A DNA stretch of 64,000 bases from an uncultured Lysobacteraceae bacterium (GTDB lineage Bacteria; Pseudomonadota; Gammaproteobacteria; Xanthomonadales; Xanthomonadaceae), in contig CAMLLG010000002.1 of NCBI GenBank assembly GCA_946480825.1, forward strand, positions 1-64,000. Direction: 5' to 3'. Both the position numbers and the translations under genes were made by a program. Numbering within the stretch: position 1 is the stretch's first letter; every line of letters starts with the position of its first letter. A model generated the notes under the pieces. The model searched no databases. It was not told the origin of the DNA and saw only the letters and a list, made by a program, of their open reading frames with translations. Positions 53,689 to 63,000 of this stretch are shown in pieces.

Positions 53689-54996
53689 TCAGTGGCGTCC
53701 CGATCGGTTCCGTCGCCGATCCGTTGCGCGCCAAAGATAGCGCAGCGGCAGCCCCGCGATCACCAGCACCGCGCCCCAGGCGAGGGCTTCGGCGCCGGTG
53801 CCGATCAGCGCGTACAGACTGTAGAGCAGCGCGAGCACGGCGACGATGCGGCCGCGCCGGCCGAGTTTCAGCCATGCCGCGCTGCTGAAGACGTAGGGCA
53901 GCAGCGTCGCGGCGGTCGACAGCAGGATCGAGAACGTGAACACCTTCACCAGAGAATCGGTGTAGTTCGCGATCACCAGCAGGCTCGCGAGGGCGCTGCC
54001 GACCAGCACGCCGATGCGCGGCGTGCCGTTGCGGTCGAGCGTCGCGAATGATTTCGGGAACAGCCCATCGTGCGCCGCGGCCATCGGCAATTGCGCGGAA
54101 AGCAGCACCCAGCCGTTGAGCGCGCCGAAGCACGAGATCGCCGCGACGATGGCGATCCCGGTGGCGGCCGCCGGGCCCCACAGCGCGCCAGCGGCGTCGG
54201 CCATCGGCGCGGTCGACGCGGTCGCCGTCTCCGGCGGCAGCAGGCCCAGCACCGCGGTGCAGGCGAGAATGGTGGCGATGCCCGCAAGCAGGGTGCCGAT
54301 CAGGGTGGCGCGCGGAATCGTGCGTTCGGCGTCGTGGATCGCGCCTGCCGGAATCGTCGCCGCTTCCAGGCCGAGAAATGCCCACAGCGTCAGCGCGACG
54401 GTGGCATGGATCGCACCGGCGAAGGCGACCGGCTCGCCGGCCGCGCTGTCGATATGCGGCATGGCCAGATGCGCGGGTTCGATCAGCCAGATCGCGATGC
54501 CGCCGAACAGCAGCAACGGCACCAGCTTCAGAACGGTGGTCGCGATCTGCAGCCGCCCGGCCTCGCGCACGCCGGCCAGATTGATCGCCGCGCACAGCCA
54601 CAGCGCGCCGAGCGCGAGCGCCGCGCCGCGCAGCGGGGTGGCGACCAGCGGCGGGAACAGGCTGCCGAGACTGCCGGCGAAGGCCACCGCGATCGCGGCG
54701 TTCGCGCACCAGATCGAGATCCAGTAGCTCCAGGCGATGATGAAGCCGGTGTTGTCGCCGAAGGCTTCGCGTGCGTAGGCATAGGGCCCGCCGGCGTGCG
54801 CGCCGCGCGCGGCCAGACGCGAGAAGGTCAATGCCAGCAGCAGCGCGCCGCCGAGGGTGATGGCCCAGCCGTACAGACTGATCGCGCCGTACGGCGCGAG
54901 CGATGCGGGCAGCAGGAACACGCCGCTGCCGATCATGTTGCCCGCGACCAGTGCGATCGCGGACCACAGGCCCAACGGACGCGGGGCGGCGCTCAC
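53689..54996 (-). CDS. APC family amino acid permease (AdiC/YjeH-like)
   Basis: The 435-residue transporter has 12 helices and the APC signature GLWSAIALVAGNMIGSGVFL at the N-terminus, followed by GGPYAYAREAFG. The unwound GSG region of helix 1 binds the amino acid carboxyl and amino groups. The overall pattern is nearest to the basic-amino-acid antiporter / YjeH branch. Substrate and coupling are uncertain. It is followed by the 96-residue membrane protein on the same strand, possibly one transcript. Confidence 0.85.
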   Translation of the reverse strand: MSAAPRPLGLWSAIALVAGNMIGSGVFLLPASLAPYGAISLYGWAITLGGALLLALTFSRLAARGAHAGGPYAYAREAFGDNTGFIIAWSYWISIWCANAAIAVAFAGSLGSLFPPLVATPLRGAALALGALWLCAAINLAGVREAGRLQIATTVLKLVPLLLFGGIAIWLIEPAHLAMPHIDSAAGEPVAFAGAIHATVALTLWAFLGLEAATIPAGAIHDAERTIPRATLIGTLLAGIATILACTAVLGLLPPETATASTAPMADAAGALWGPAAATGIAIVAAISCFGALNGWVLLSAQLPMAAAHDGLFPKSFATLDRNGTPRIGVLVGSALASLLVIANYTDSLVKVFTFSILLSTAATLLPYVFSSAAWLKLGRRGRIVAVLALLYSLYALIGTGAEALAWGAVLVIAGLPLRYLWRATDRRRNRSGRH

Positions 54997-55045
54997 CCCG
55001 CGATGCGCTCAGCGCGGGACACGCAGGCGGCGTCCCGCGGCGCGC

Positions 55046-56602
55046 TCACTTCCCGGGCTGCGATGCATTCGGTGCGATGCCGCGCAGGCGGGCGGCCACA
55101 CCCGACGCGGCCGGTGCCGATGCGGCCGGACGGCTCGCCGACGTGCTCCGGGCGCGGATCAAGGGCTTGGCGCCGTTCAAACCGGCCGGCTGCGGTTCGA
55201 GCCAGGTTTTCATGGTCGCGAAGTCGACGTCGAACCGCGAGTAGTAGTCGCGGTTCGACGCGGTCGCCAGAGAACCGGAGTTCGAGCACGAGGCGCTGCC
55301 GCCGTAGAGACCGCCGCGCAGTACGTAGCCGCGCGGGCCCAGCGTGAAGAGGCCCGAGCCGCTGCTGCCCCCCTCGGTGGTGCCGCTGGTCCAGCCGACC
55401 GTCGTCTCGGTGCCGTCGATCGAGATCGACTGGCCCAGCGATGCCATCTTCGCGTCGCCCGACGGGTGATGCAGCGCCAGCACGTCGGTGCCGTTGGCGA
55501 TCGGGGTGGCGTTCCAGCCGGCGAAATAGGCGAACGACGGCGCCGCGCTGTTGAGGCGCAGCAGCATGCCGTCGGTGTTGTTGGTCGAATACAGATAGGC
55601 GGCGCCGCCGCTGAGCTGGGTCTGCTGGGTCGACGTCAGACCGCCGCAGGTGGTCGCTTCATAGTTCCAGAACGTGTTCAGCGTGTTCGCGACCGTCTGC
55701 ATCTGGCTGGTGACCGGCGGCACGCTGGTATTGGTCGAGAAGCAGTGATTCGCCGTATGGAAATACGGCACCTGCGTTTCGGGCACGGTGTCCGCCAGCA
55801 GGGTGCCGGTGCAGATGAAGGTACTGCTGCCGACCACGAAGCGCATGTGCGCCACCGCGTTCTTGGCGTTGACGAAAGGCTGGCCCAGCGCGTTCACGCG
55901 GCAGATGGTGTCGACGTTGCAGCTGCCGGACTCGCCGATCTTTTCGATCAGTTTGAAGCTGTTGCGGCTGTCGGCGATCAGGTGCGACAGCACCGGCGCG
56001 TCGAGGCGCACCGCGAACGCGGGGACGCCCTTCGGCCGGAAGATTTCGATGATCTGGGTCTCGCCGTCGGTATTGGGACTCCAGAACAGGCCCTGCGGAC
56101 CGGGCAGGCGCTTCATTTCGGCGCCGGTCATCGTCGCGACCACCTCGGCGGGGCGCGCCGAGCCGCCGAAGCGCAGTTCGGCGCGATCGTGCAAACCGCT
56201 GACGTCGAGGCCGACGCGCAAGGCCATCGCGTCCATCGAACGGATCTCGACCTTCGCCACGAAACCGCCGGCGACCGGTTGCCAGCGCAGCGCCGGCAGC
56301 CCGGATTGCGCGCTCTCGTGCGCGGCTTCGCGACCGATGCCGATCTGGGTCGGCTTGAGGCCGGTGCCCTGGTTCTTGCGCTGCAGTTCGAGCAGGCGGG
56401 CGACGGCCATCTCGCCGTACTGCATCCTCGAGACGTTCGCGCCCTGGATGCCGGGCGCGCGCCAGTGCATGGCCGGTGCGGGCGCGGTCTTGCTGTATTC
56501 GCCGTCCGCCTGTCCCGCGGGCGCGGCCGCCTGGAGCGGCAGTGCGGCGGAGAGCGCGAACGCGAGGGCGGTCAGGACGAGGGGGCGTCGGATGGTCTGC
56601 AT
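55046..56602 (-). CDS. secreted S1 family protease, lysyl-endopeptidase-like
   Basis: The 518-residue preproprotein has a signal peptide (to about residue 26), a propeptide of roughly 190 residues, and a chymotrypsin-fold domain. The triad is His286 (HTANHCFST), Asp344 (NNTDGMLLRL) and Ser414 (EGGSSGSGLF). SCNVDTICR and the Cys pattern are like those of Lysobacter and Achromobacter lysyl endopeptidases. The C-terminal 40 residues are Ala/Ser/Pro-rich. It probably degrades external protein; Lys specificity is inferred only from similarity. Confidence 0.88.
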   Translation of the reverse strand: MQTIRRPLVLTALAFALSAALPLQAAAPAGQADGEYSKTAPAPAMHWRAPGIQGANVSRMQYGEMAVARLLELQRKNQGTGLKPTQIGIGREAAHESAQSGLPALRWQPVAGGFVAKVEIRSMDAMALRVGLDVSGLHDRAELRFGGSARPAEVVATMTGAEMKRLPGPQGLFWSPNTDGETQIIEIFRPKGVPAFAVRLDAPVLSHLIADSRNSFKLIEKIGESGSCNVDTICRVNALGQPFVNAKNAVAHMRFVVGSSTFICTGTLLADTVPETQVPYFHTANHCFSTNTSVPPVTSQMQTVANTLNTFWNYEATTCGGLTSTQQTQLSGGAAYLYSTNNTDGMLLRLNSAAPSFAYFAGWNATPIANGTDVLALHHPSGDAKMASLGQSISIDGTETTVGWTSGTTEGGSSGSGLFTLGPRGYVLRGGLYGGSASCSNSGSLATASNRDYYSRFDVDFATMKTWLEPQPAGLNGAKPLIRARSTSASRPAASAPAASGVAARLRGIAPNASQPGK

Positions 56603-56653
56603 GGGCTTGGGCTTCTGGTCGGTCTGTGGGACGGGATGGCCGCGAGGCCGGTC

Positions 56654-57751
56654 TCAGGAAACGGCTGGCGTCGCGTCGCGGTACGCGCGGCGCAGCAGTT
56701 CGTGGAAATGATGCACCGCATTTTCGCGCAGCGGGTTAAGACGCCCGGCGGTGTAGGAGCCGGAGGCGAGGCCGCGCTGCACGTCTTCGCAGATACCGAT
56801 GTCCTCGTCCTGGACGACATCGCTGAACGAGAGGTCCGCGGCGCGGCGGGCGCGGCCGGCTTCGGAATCGTCCTGCACGTAGTAGAAATCGAACTCCACC
56901 CGGCAGCGGTCGGCCCCCTTGGGGACGATCCGGTTGGTCTGCAGGCGGCCGGGCAGGATGTTCAGCATCGTGTTCGGCCACAGCCAGTAATACAGCGCGT
57001 CGCCGCTGCCGTAGAGGCCGTCGCCGCTTTCCAGCGGACTGAACTGGAACGAATACCACTCGGCGGTCTCGGTGACATAGCTGCGGTAATCCAGCAGCCG
57101 GTTCAGTTCCGGATGCACGTGGGGAACGTGATAGCCCTCGAGATAGTTGTCGACATAGACCTTCCAGTTGCAGGCGATGTCGTAACCGACGCGGTGATGA
57201 TGGCCGTAGGCTTCGAGCCCTCGATCTTCGCCGATGCGCGCGTCGATGCCGGCGACGAAGGCGTCGAACGGCGGCGCCTTCGTTTCGTCCACCGCCGCGA
57301 ACACCAGCCCCCGCCAGACCCGCACCGCGAGCTGCGGCAGACGGATGTCGCCCACGTCGAAATCGACGACGTCGGCCATCTCGGTGGCCGTGCGCAAGTG
57401 TCCGTCGAGGGTGTAGGTCCAGCCGTGATAGCGGCAGCGCAGCGATTTCGCGCCCAGCCCATCGCACTGCGCCAGCGGCCCGGCGCGGTGACGGCAGACG
57501 TTGTGCATCACCCGCACCACGCCGTCGGCGCCGCGCACCGCGACCACCGGCAACCCGCCCAGATCGGCGATGGCGTGATCCCCGGGGTCGCGCAACTGGC
57601 AGACATGCGCCACCAGTTGCCAGCCGCAATCGAAGATCGCTTCCCGGTCGATCGCGACCATGGACGGATCGGTGTAGCAATGCGCATGCAGGGCGAGCGC
57701 GCGCTCCAATGGCTGGGCGGCAAGGTCGACAAAACGGGCGTGCGCGGTCAT
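56654..57751 (-). CDS. Rieske-type aromatic ring-hydroxylating oxygenase, alpha subunit
   Basis: The 365-residue protein has the Rieske [2Fe-2S] ligands Cys86, His88, Cys106 and His109 (CRHRAGPL; CRYHGWTY) and the mononuclear iron ligands His208 and His213 in DNYLEGYHVPHVHPEL. The size and the ligand spacing are like those of choline/carnitine monooxygenase (CntA) and related enzymes rather than of naphthalene-type dioxygenases. No reductase or beta subunit is adjacent. The substrate is unknown. Confidence 0.87.
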   Translation of the reverse strand: MTAHARFVDLAAQPLERALALHAHCYTDPSMVAIDREAIFDCGWQLVAHVCQLRDPGDHAIADLGGLPVVAVRGADGVVRVMHNVCRHRAGPLAQCDGLGAKSLRCRYHGWTYTLDGHLRTATEMADVVDFDVGDIRLPQLAVRVWRGLVFAAVDETKAPPFDAFVAGIDARIGEDRGLEAYGHHHRVGYDIACNWKVYVDNYLEGYHVPHVHPELNRLLDYRSYVTETAEWYSFQFSPLESGDGLYGSGDALYYWLWPNTMLNILPGRLQTNRIVPKGADRCRVEFDFYYVQDDSEAGRARRAADLSFSDVVQDEDIGICEDVQRGLASGSYTAGRLNPLRENAVHHFHELLRRAYRDATPAVS

Positions 57752-57790
57752 CCCGCGAGTATCGCGCAGGCTGCCCGGGCTGTCAGCCGC

Positions 57791-57813
57791 GGCGGCCGGA
57801 TCTTCCGGCCGCC
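57791..57813 (-). terminator. hairpin after the HTH/carrier-like operon
   Basis: A 10-bp perfect stem (GGCGGCCGGA / TCCGGCCGCC) with a TCT loop lies 31 nt beyond the minus-strand stop at 57845 and 39 nt before the Rieske gene start. It has no T run, but its position suggests it separates the two transcription units. Confidence 0.55.
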
Positions 57814-57844
57814 GGCTTCCCCCGCCATCGCCTCGACTGGCGTC

Positions 57845-58195
57845 TCAACCGACCGCGCCCCGCAGCCCCGCCTGCGCCCGGACGAACAGCGTGGCGACCT
57901 CGGTCGCGTTCAGCGTTCGCCCGAGCGCGCGCTGCACGGTCAGCAGGAACACGTCGCCGACCGCGAGGTCGTACAACTCGTCGGCATCGATCCGGGTGGT
58001 GCCGCGGTCCTGGCGCAGACGATCGCCCAGCTTGCGCTGACTGCCGGCCAGCACTTCGAGATCGACGTCGTCCAGACCCAGGTCGGCGTTCAGCGACTGT
58101 CCCGGCCGCAAACGTTTCGCGACTGCACCCGAGACGCCGGCGATGTGCAGCAGGGTCTCGCGCAGGGCATCGATCAGTCCCGTGTCGTCGTCCAT
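57845..58195 (-). CDS. acyl-carrier-like protein without the attachment serine
   Basis: The 116-residue protein resembles carrier proteins: SLNADLGLDDVDLEVLAGSQ (residues 34-53) aligns with the DLGLDSLDLVEL helix II region, and IDADELYDLAVGDVFLLTVQ aligns with the end of the fold. The residue that would carry phosphopantetheine is Asp43 in place of Ser. It has a C-terminal addition of about 25 residues. If real, it cannot be a conventional carrier. It follows the HTH regulator gene by 23 nt, with GGAGG before its ATG. Confidence 0.7.
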   Translation of the reverse strand: MDDDTGLIDALRETLLHIAGVSGAVAKRLRPGQSLNADLGLDDVDLEVLAGSQRKLGDRLRQDRGTTRIDADELYDLAVGDVFLLTVQRALGRTLNATEVATLFVRAQAGLRGAVG

Positions 58196-58218
58196 GGCGC
58201 ATTCCTCCGGCGCGACCA

Positions 58219-58650
58219 TCAGCGCTTCCACAACGTTTCGACCGGAACCCCGAAGAAGCGCGCAAATTCGCGGGCGATCCGGTAACGCACGGCGTGTCCG
58301 GTCTCCACGCGCTTGATCGTCGCGATCGAGATCCGGATATTCCGGACGTCGAAGAGGTTGGCCATTTCCTCCTGGCTGAGCATTCGCGACTCGCGGAGCG
58401 CACGCAGCACGTCGGCGTCGAGAAGCACGCTGCCCTTTTTCTTCGGGATGCCGTCGCCCGGTGGAGGAGCCGGCGCGGGGAGGGGCGAAGGAACGGGCGA
58501 CGCATGGCCCGGCGTCGCCCCATCCAGCGCCGGCCAAGCCAGAGGGCCGGACGCGGCGGCGTCGGCCGGGGTGAGGGGCGCGGAAACGGCACGGCTGCCG
58601 TCGAAGACGCCATAGACGACGGACGAGCCGGACGGGTGGGTATCGGTCAT
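58219..58650 (-). CDS. helix-turn-helix (XRE-type) regulator with Pro/Ala-rich N-terminus
   Basis: The 143-residue protein has a flexible N-terminal half (about 1-70) rich in Pro, Ala and Ser, then a basic KKK stretch and an HTH domain at about 80-143 (LRALRESRMLSQEEMANLFD; ISIATIKRVETGHAVRYRIA; FFGVPVETLWKR). The domain is of the XRE/HTH_3 type. A GGGAG ribosome-binding sequence precedes the ATG at 58650. It is the first gene of a short operon with the carrier-like gene, and it is likely to act on its own leader or a nearby promoter. Confidence 0.75.
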   Translation of the reverse strand: MTDTHPSGSSVVYGVFDGSRAVSAPLTPADAAASGPLAWPALDGATPGHASPVPSPLPAPAPPPGDGIPKKKGSVLLDADVLRALRESRMLSQEEMANLFDVRNIRISIATIKRVETGHAVRYRIAREFARFFGVPVETLWKR

Positions 58651-58775
58651 GACAGAACTCCCTGATCTCGATGGAGAAGGCCACCTGGGTGGCCGCCGAC
58701 CTCGCAGCGGGTTGCTGCGGGGCGGGTGGAGGCTGTCGGAACTGGGATCTAGTGTCTTTACGGAGTTCTTACGAG
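58648..58775 (-). repeat. leader repeat, copy A (upstream of HTH regulator gene)
   Basis: Read on the plus strand, the first 31 nt (from the ATG outward) match copy B at 27 of 31 positions, and the segment CGCAGCGGGTTGCTGCGG is identical. A GCAGC/GCTGC hairpin is at 58703-58719. Similarity fades by about 58775. It covers the leader and probably the promoter of the HTH gene. Confidence 0.7.
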
Positions 58776-58923
58776 TCGTAATCGATGGCTGCTGTCTAAC
58801 CAAATGATTCGCATTGAAGGATGAAATTCCATATTAATCATGTATTTGCAAGCTTTTTGAGGGCATACTCGGTTTGCCAAGATTTACCTTCACTTCAGCA
58901 CGCGTGATCAGGAACAGTACCGC

Positions 58924-59121
58924 TTACGCAGTTCCCGTTGACGAGATTTTGCTGACTTGGTAGCCGGATGTTGAGTGGCGTGCGAATTCTGCGGATTTTC
59001 TCCTCGGTAGTTCGGGCAGTTCGGGCAGTTCGAGTAGAGCGCGCTGTTCCCGGTCGGGAGGGGAGAGGCCGACGGCTGCCGCCGAACAGCGGGACAGCGC
59101 TGGAGGCGCGATATCGATCAT
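58924..59121 (-). pseudogene. 65-codon open frame behind leader copy B, possible gene relic
   Basis: An ATG at 59121 sits at the same place relative to leader copy B as the HTH gene's ATG sits to copy A, with the same AGAGAGTTCTG-type ribosome-binding context. The encoded 65 residues (MIDIAPPALSRC...; LLELPELPELPRRK) do not resemble the HTH protein beyond the first few residues, and no domain is visible. It may be a decayed or truncated paralogue or a tiny unknown gene. Confidence 0.3.
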
Positions 59122-59290
59122 GGCAGAACTCTCTAATCTCGAAGGAGAATCCCAACGGGGTTGACCCGTCCACAGTTTTCAGAGGGGGCTAACCTGCTCC
59201 GCAGCGGGTTGCTGCGGAGCGTGGGGAAACTGTCGGAAACTTGGTTTGGGTTTTGACGGAAAGCTTGCGGTTTGCAAGCGATTGATTTAT
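59119..59290 (-). repeat. leader repeat, copy B (with 10-bp stem-loop)
   Basis: This second copy of the HTH leader includes a perfect 10-bp stem, GCTCCGCAGC (59196-59205) / GCTGCGGAGC (59211-59220), with a GGGTT loop. An extra 25 nt or so is present between the ribosome-binding part and the stem compared with copy A. The remaining part of 58651-59362 holds only these leaders, an AT-rich spacer and the doubtful 65-codon frame. Confidence 0.7.
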
Positions 59291-59362
59291 GGGCAAGTTC
59301 CGCGGGGGGCTAGTACTTCGACGACCGTTGCGATTAGGCTCACTGTGAAAGTCCACCATCTA

Positions 59363-59881
59363 TCAGTTGGGTGGATCGTTGCCGGCTTGGGGGTCGGCGT
59401 CGTGGACTTCTTGTGAACCATTTTTCCGTACATACACACTAAATTTGAAGGGCCAAGTTGTCTCTGTGGTTGGCATTTTGAACTCGATCACGATGCCAAT
59501 GGTCCCGGGCACGCATGTTGTAAGAGGGTGGCGTCCGGAGTTTGGTGGCCATGGAACGATGCGATGATGGACCTGTTTGATCAACTCGCCCCTTGAACAG
59601 GTGATATGGTCGATGTGGTAGAGAACAAGGCCGTTCGTGTCTTGGGGCGCTTCTAACATAACGATCAATAGTTGTTTTCCAGTGTCTGACTTGAAGATGA
59701 ATTCTGGAGCGCTCCAGTTTGAGCCCGTGGTTCCAGACGTACTCTCTTCAACACTTAGAATGCCTGCGTGGACGTTGATTCCGTCTGGTAGGATTGCAGC
59801 ACCCCCGGCAAGGAATTTTTGGGCCCATACTGAAAACTCGGTTTGAGACGGTTCACGAAAATTGACTGAGAAACTTTGCAT
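59363..59881 (-). CDS. unknown AT-rich gene, cytoplasmic protein
   Basis: The 172-residue protein starts at an ATG with a strong GAGGGGGGAA ribosome-binding sequence and has no signal peptide or membrane helix. It is strand-rich (FKSDTGKQLLIVMLEAPQ; IGIVIEFKMPTTETTWPFKF; FSVYVRKNG). No family is recognised. Base composition is clearly lower in G+C than the housekeeping genes. It lies 170 nt downstream of the STAND protein gene on the same strand, so it might be its partner or effector. Confidence 0.7.
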   Translation of the reverse strand: MQSFSVNFREPSQTEFSVWAQKFLAGGAAILPDGINVHAGILSVEESTSGTTGSNWSAPEFIFKSDTGKQLLIVMLEAPQDTNGLVLYHIDHITCSRGELIKQVHHRIVPWPPNSGRHPLTTCVPGTIGIVIEFKMPTTETTWPFKFSVYVRKNGSQEVHDADPQAGNDPPN

Positions 59882-60051
59882 ATTCCCCCCTCTTTAGTGT
59901 TATGCGTTATCTGACTTGGCCGCTTTTTGCCGACGATCAAAATATAGATTTACGTTCAAAGCGGTTGCTGAAAATTATCGTTCAGTTGAGTGTTAGCGGT
60001 GGCGTTAGTTCGGTATCGATACGGCATAAGAATCATAGTTCGCGGAGAAAT

Positions 60052-63000
60052 TTATTTAAGACAACTCGAAATTACTGGATGGTTATAGCGATTTGACTGC
60101 AATTGAAATTTGCTTTCAGCGGCGACATGATCTCTCCCAAGGTGACAGTTTGCGAGCATCCATGGCGCCAAGATGGCCGGGTCTTTTGTGGTTTTTGAAT
60201 GTCTTCCGAGAATGTCGATAACTTTGTGCCAATCATTTTCTGCGCGCGCTCGGTGTCCTAATTTTACTAGCAGAATTCCTCTGGATAGTAATGCGTTCGC
60301 CAGAGTGGCGGTGAGGTGGGAAGGCTCTTCTTCTTGGGATGCAAGATGCTCCAAGTCTGTAATTGCTGCATCCGCTGTGGTTTCATCAAGGCGATCAGTT
60401 TCGATCGTCGCTTTCATAAATCTAACCACTGCGTCAATTTTCTGCCAGTTTTTTGGTAGGCCACTTGTCTTTTGCCTCACGATGATCTGTGAGGCTTCTT
60501 GAAGTCTGTTAATCGCAGTTTTTTCATCGTTTAGATGCAGGGATATCTCGCTTCCTGTGACAAGTGCGTTAACAAGTCCACGCTTCCAGTCGATGCTCGA
60601 TGGCTGTAGATTCGTCAAAATTCTTAATAGATAAATCGATTCTGCGATACGCCATTCCGCGTGTCTGAGATTTCCGAGATCAAGCGCAGTTATTGCGTTG
60701 AAATGCAATAAGCTGGCCATTTGCCTCCGCCATTTGATGGCATCCGGTCTGAGTTCAATTATTCCGCGAAGTGATTCTATGTTTTCGCTATAACCTTTAT
60801 CTGCTTTGACAATTTGGCCTTGGGAGGCAAGGCATCTATTTATGTTGGAACTGGTTACAATTGATTCGTATTCCCATGTTATTTTTTTCTCTGCATTTTT
60901 TAATGCCGTCTGCTTGTATTTTAATGATTCCTCGAAGATGGGGATTGCCTCATCGCACCTGCTTTCGTCGCGTTGCATTGCTCCAAGAGTGTTTAGTGAA
61001 AATGATTTTTCTGTCATCCAATACGGATTATTAGGATCTATTTTTAAAAGTTCGTCAGCGATCTTTGAGTATCTATGGCGATGATATTTTTTTTCGCTTT
61101 CTTCCTTTGATGACTCTCCGAGCCAATATGCAGTTTGTGCAGTCTCGAATATGGATCTCTCCGAATTGTTGCCTAGGGCTGCAGCTTTTTGAGCGGCATC
61201 ATCGGATTTTTTGAATAATTCTAATGCCTCCTCGCTGCGGCCATTTGCATATAAAACCTCGCCGCGGATACGAAGCGCGCGTGAGTAGTTGATGAAATCA
61301 TCTGTACTCATCTCCTCAACGCCCATCGTTTCGATAAGATTTATGGCGTGAGTGCTGATGCCGTCAAGCGATTGGATGCTGGCGGTCGGACGAAGTTCCT
61401 CTGCAAGATCGACAAGATTATAGCCAATCGTATCGATAGCTTTTTTTCTATTTTTTTCAGCCTGAATTTTCATCTGCATAGCTACTGTGGCCAGTATCGT
61501 CGTCGCAATCGTCAATGCCGCAAGAGTCGAGACTGCTGTTCGTTTCAGCCAGAGCTTTCTATAGTAAAATTTTTGTGAAGCACGAAGAAAATCATGTTCG
61601 TCTTTGCTGAGGTCAGTTTTGAATTCGCTTGCGACTTCCTCTGCCTCCATTAGAAGCCGTTCGGAATTAAGCAGATGATCAGCATTCTTTCCGCCCTCTG
61701 CCCATTGATACGCTGCACGTTTGAATCGTCCCTTTGATTGTAGTTGCCGCCAGTTTCGTTGGGTCCACTTGGAGGCGCGCGGCCATTGCCGGAGAAGCGC
61801 CTCGTGAACGACGCCGAACCGAGGTCCGCTATCATGCATTTCGCTAACGAACAGTCGTCCGCGGATGAAGGCTTCAACCAGAATCCGAGCATCGTCCGAT
61901 AGCGCATCAATACGGGCGCGACGTGCCGTGACGACTTCGCTGCCGGGCTGCATGACGACGAGTCTGGCCAGAACAGAGTTCAGGCTCGTTTGAACGGTTA
62001 TAGGCAATGAGGCGAAGACCTTCTCCGCCTGATGCGCAATGGCACCTTCGAGTCCGCCGATGTCGTCGTATGCGGCAAAAGTGAGCTGCCGTTGATCGTT
62101 GCGCCGTTCGTAGAGGGTCTGCAGAGTGTGCTGCAATAGCGGCAGGGCATCCGGTTGCGCTAGTGCCTTATCGCGCAATTCGTCGTCGAGTCGTGTTCGT
62201 GTGACGCGATGGGTTTCGAAGCTCAAATCGGCTTTCCAGGCGGGCGAGCGGATGATTTCGCCGATTTCGCCATACCGTGGCGCCATGACATCGAGATGGC
62301 CATCGCCGGCCTTGTATTCGGCAAGCACCGGTAAAGCTTCGATCAGCTTGTGATAGAAGTCGCCGCGCGCGATCATCGTCACCACGACATGCGGGCATGC
62401 GCATAGTGCCTGCACTATTTGTGCAAATGAATCGCGCGAATGGAGATCGATATCGTTCGTGGCAACCAGCGCCTCGGCGTGATCGACGGTCAGCAGCAGG
62501 TGCGCATAAGGCTGTTTGTGCAGATCGCGTTTGGGGTCGCGTCGAAAGGCTTCATTGACGAAGCCCTCAATCATCGCCGGCGTTTCGGTCAAGAGCAGCA
62601 TCAACTGTTCAGGCGTCTGCGGCGGAAAGACCGGACGGTCCTCAACCGTCCAGGCCGCGAGCGCTTCCAGCAGCGGAATCATTGGGTTTCGCCCATTCCC
62701 GGCGAGATCGCATGTCACGACCGAAATAGCGTGCAGACCCTCGAACCCCCCAGGTTTTGTCAGCAGTGGAATCGCCCCGGCGCGCAGCAGTGAGGTCTTT
62801 CCGCATCCACTGGCGCCGACGATCAGCACGAAACGGCGTTGATTATCGATCTGGCTGCGCATTGCCTTGAGCAGATCCGCGATGACTCGGCTACGACCAC
62901 AGAACACGGAAGCGTGATCGGAATCGAAGGCGGACAGTCCGACATAGGGGCTACCTTCCGTCCATCGCTCGGAAGGCATGCGCCGATAGTTTTCCGGCAA

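Noticed and set aside
54857..58285. 1140-codon plus-strand frame opposite the permease, protease and Rieske genes
   Set aside because: It spans three clear minus-strand genes and their spacers, which only a non-coding GC-rich frame would do.
58895..59173. 92-codon minus-strand frame overlapping leader copy B
   Set aside because: It reads through the conserved ribosome-binding region in another frame; the start at 59121 in the parallel position to the HTH gene is more plausible.
59902..60096. 64-codon plus-strand frame in the AT-rich spacer
   Set aside because: It overlaps the end of the STAND gene, has no ribosome-binding sequence and no family-like sequence.
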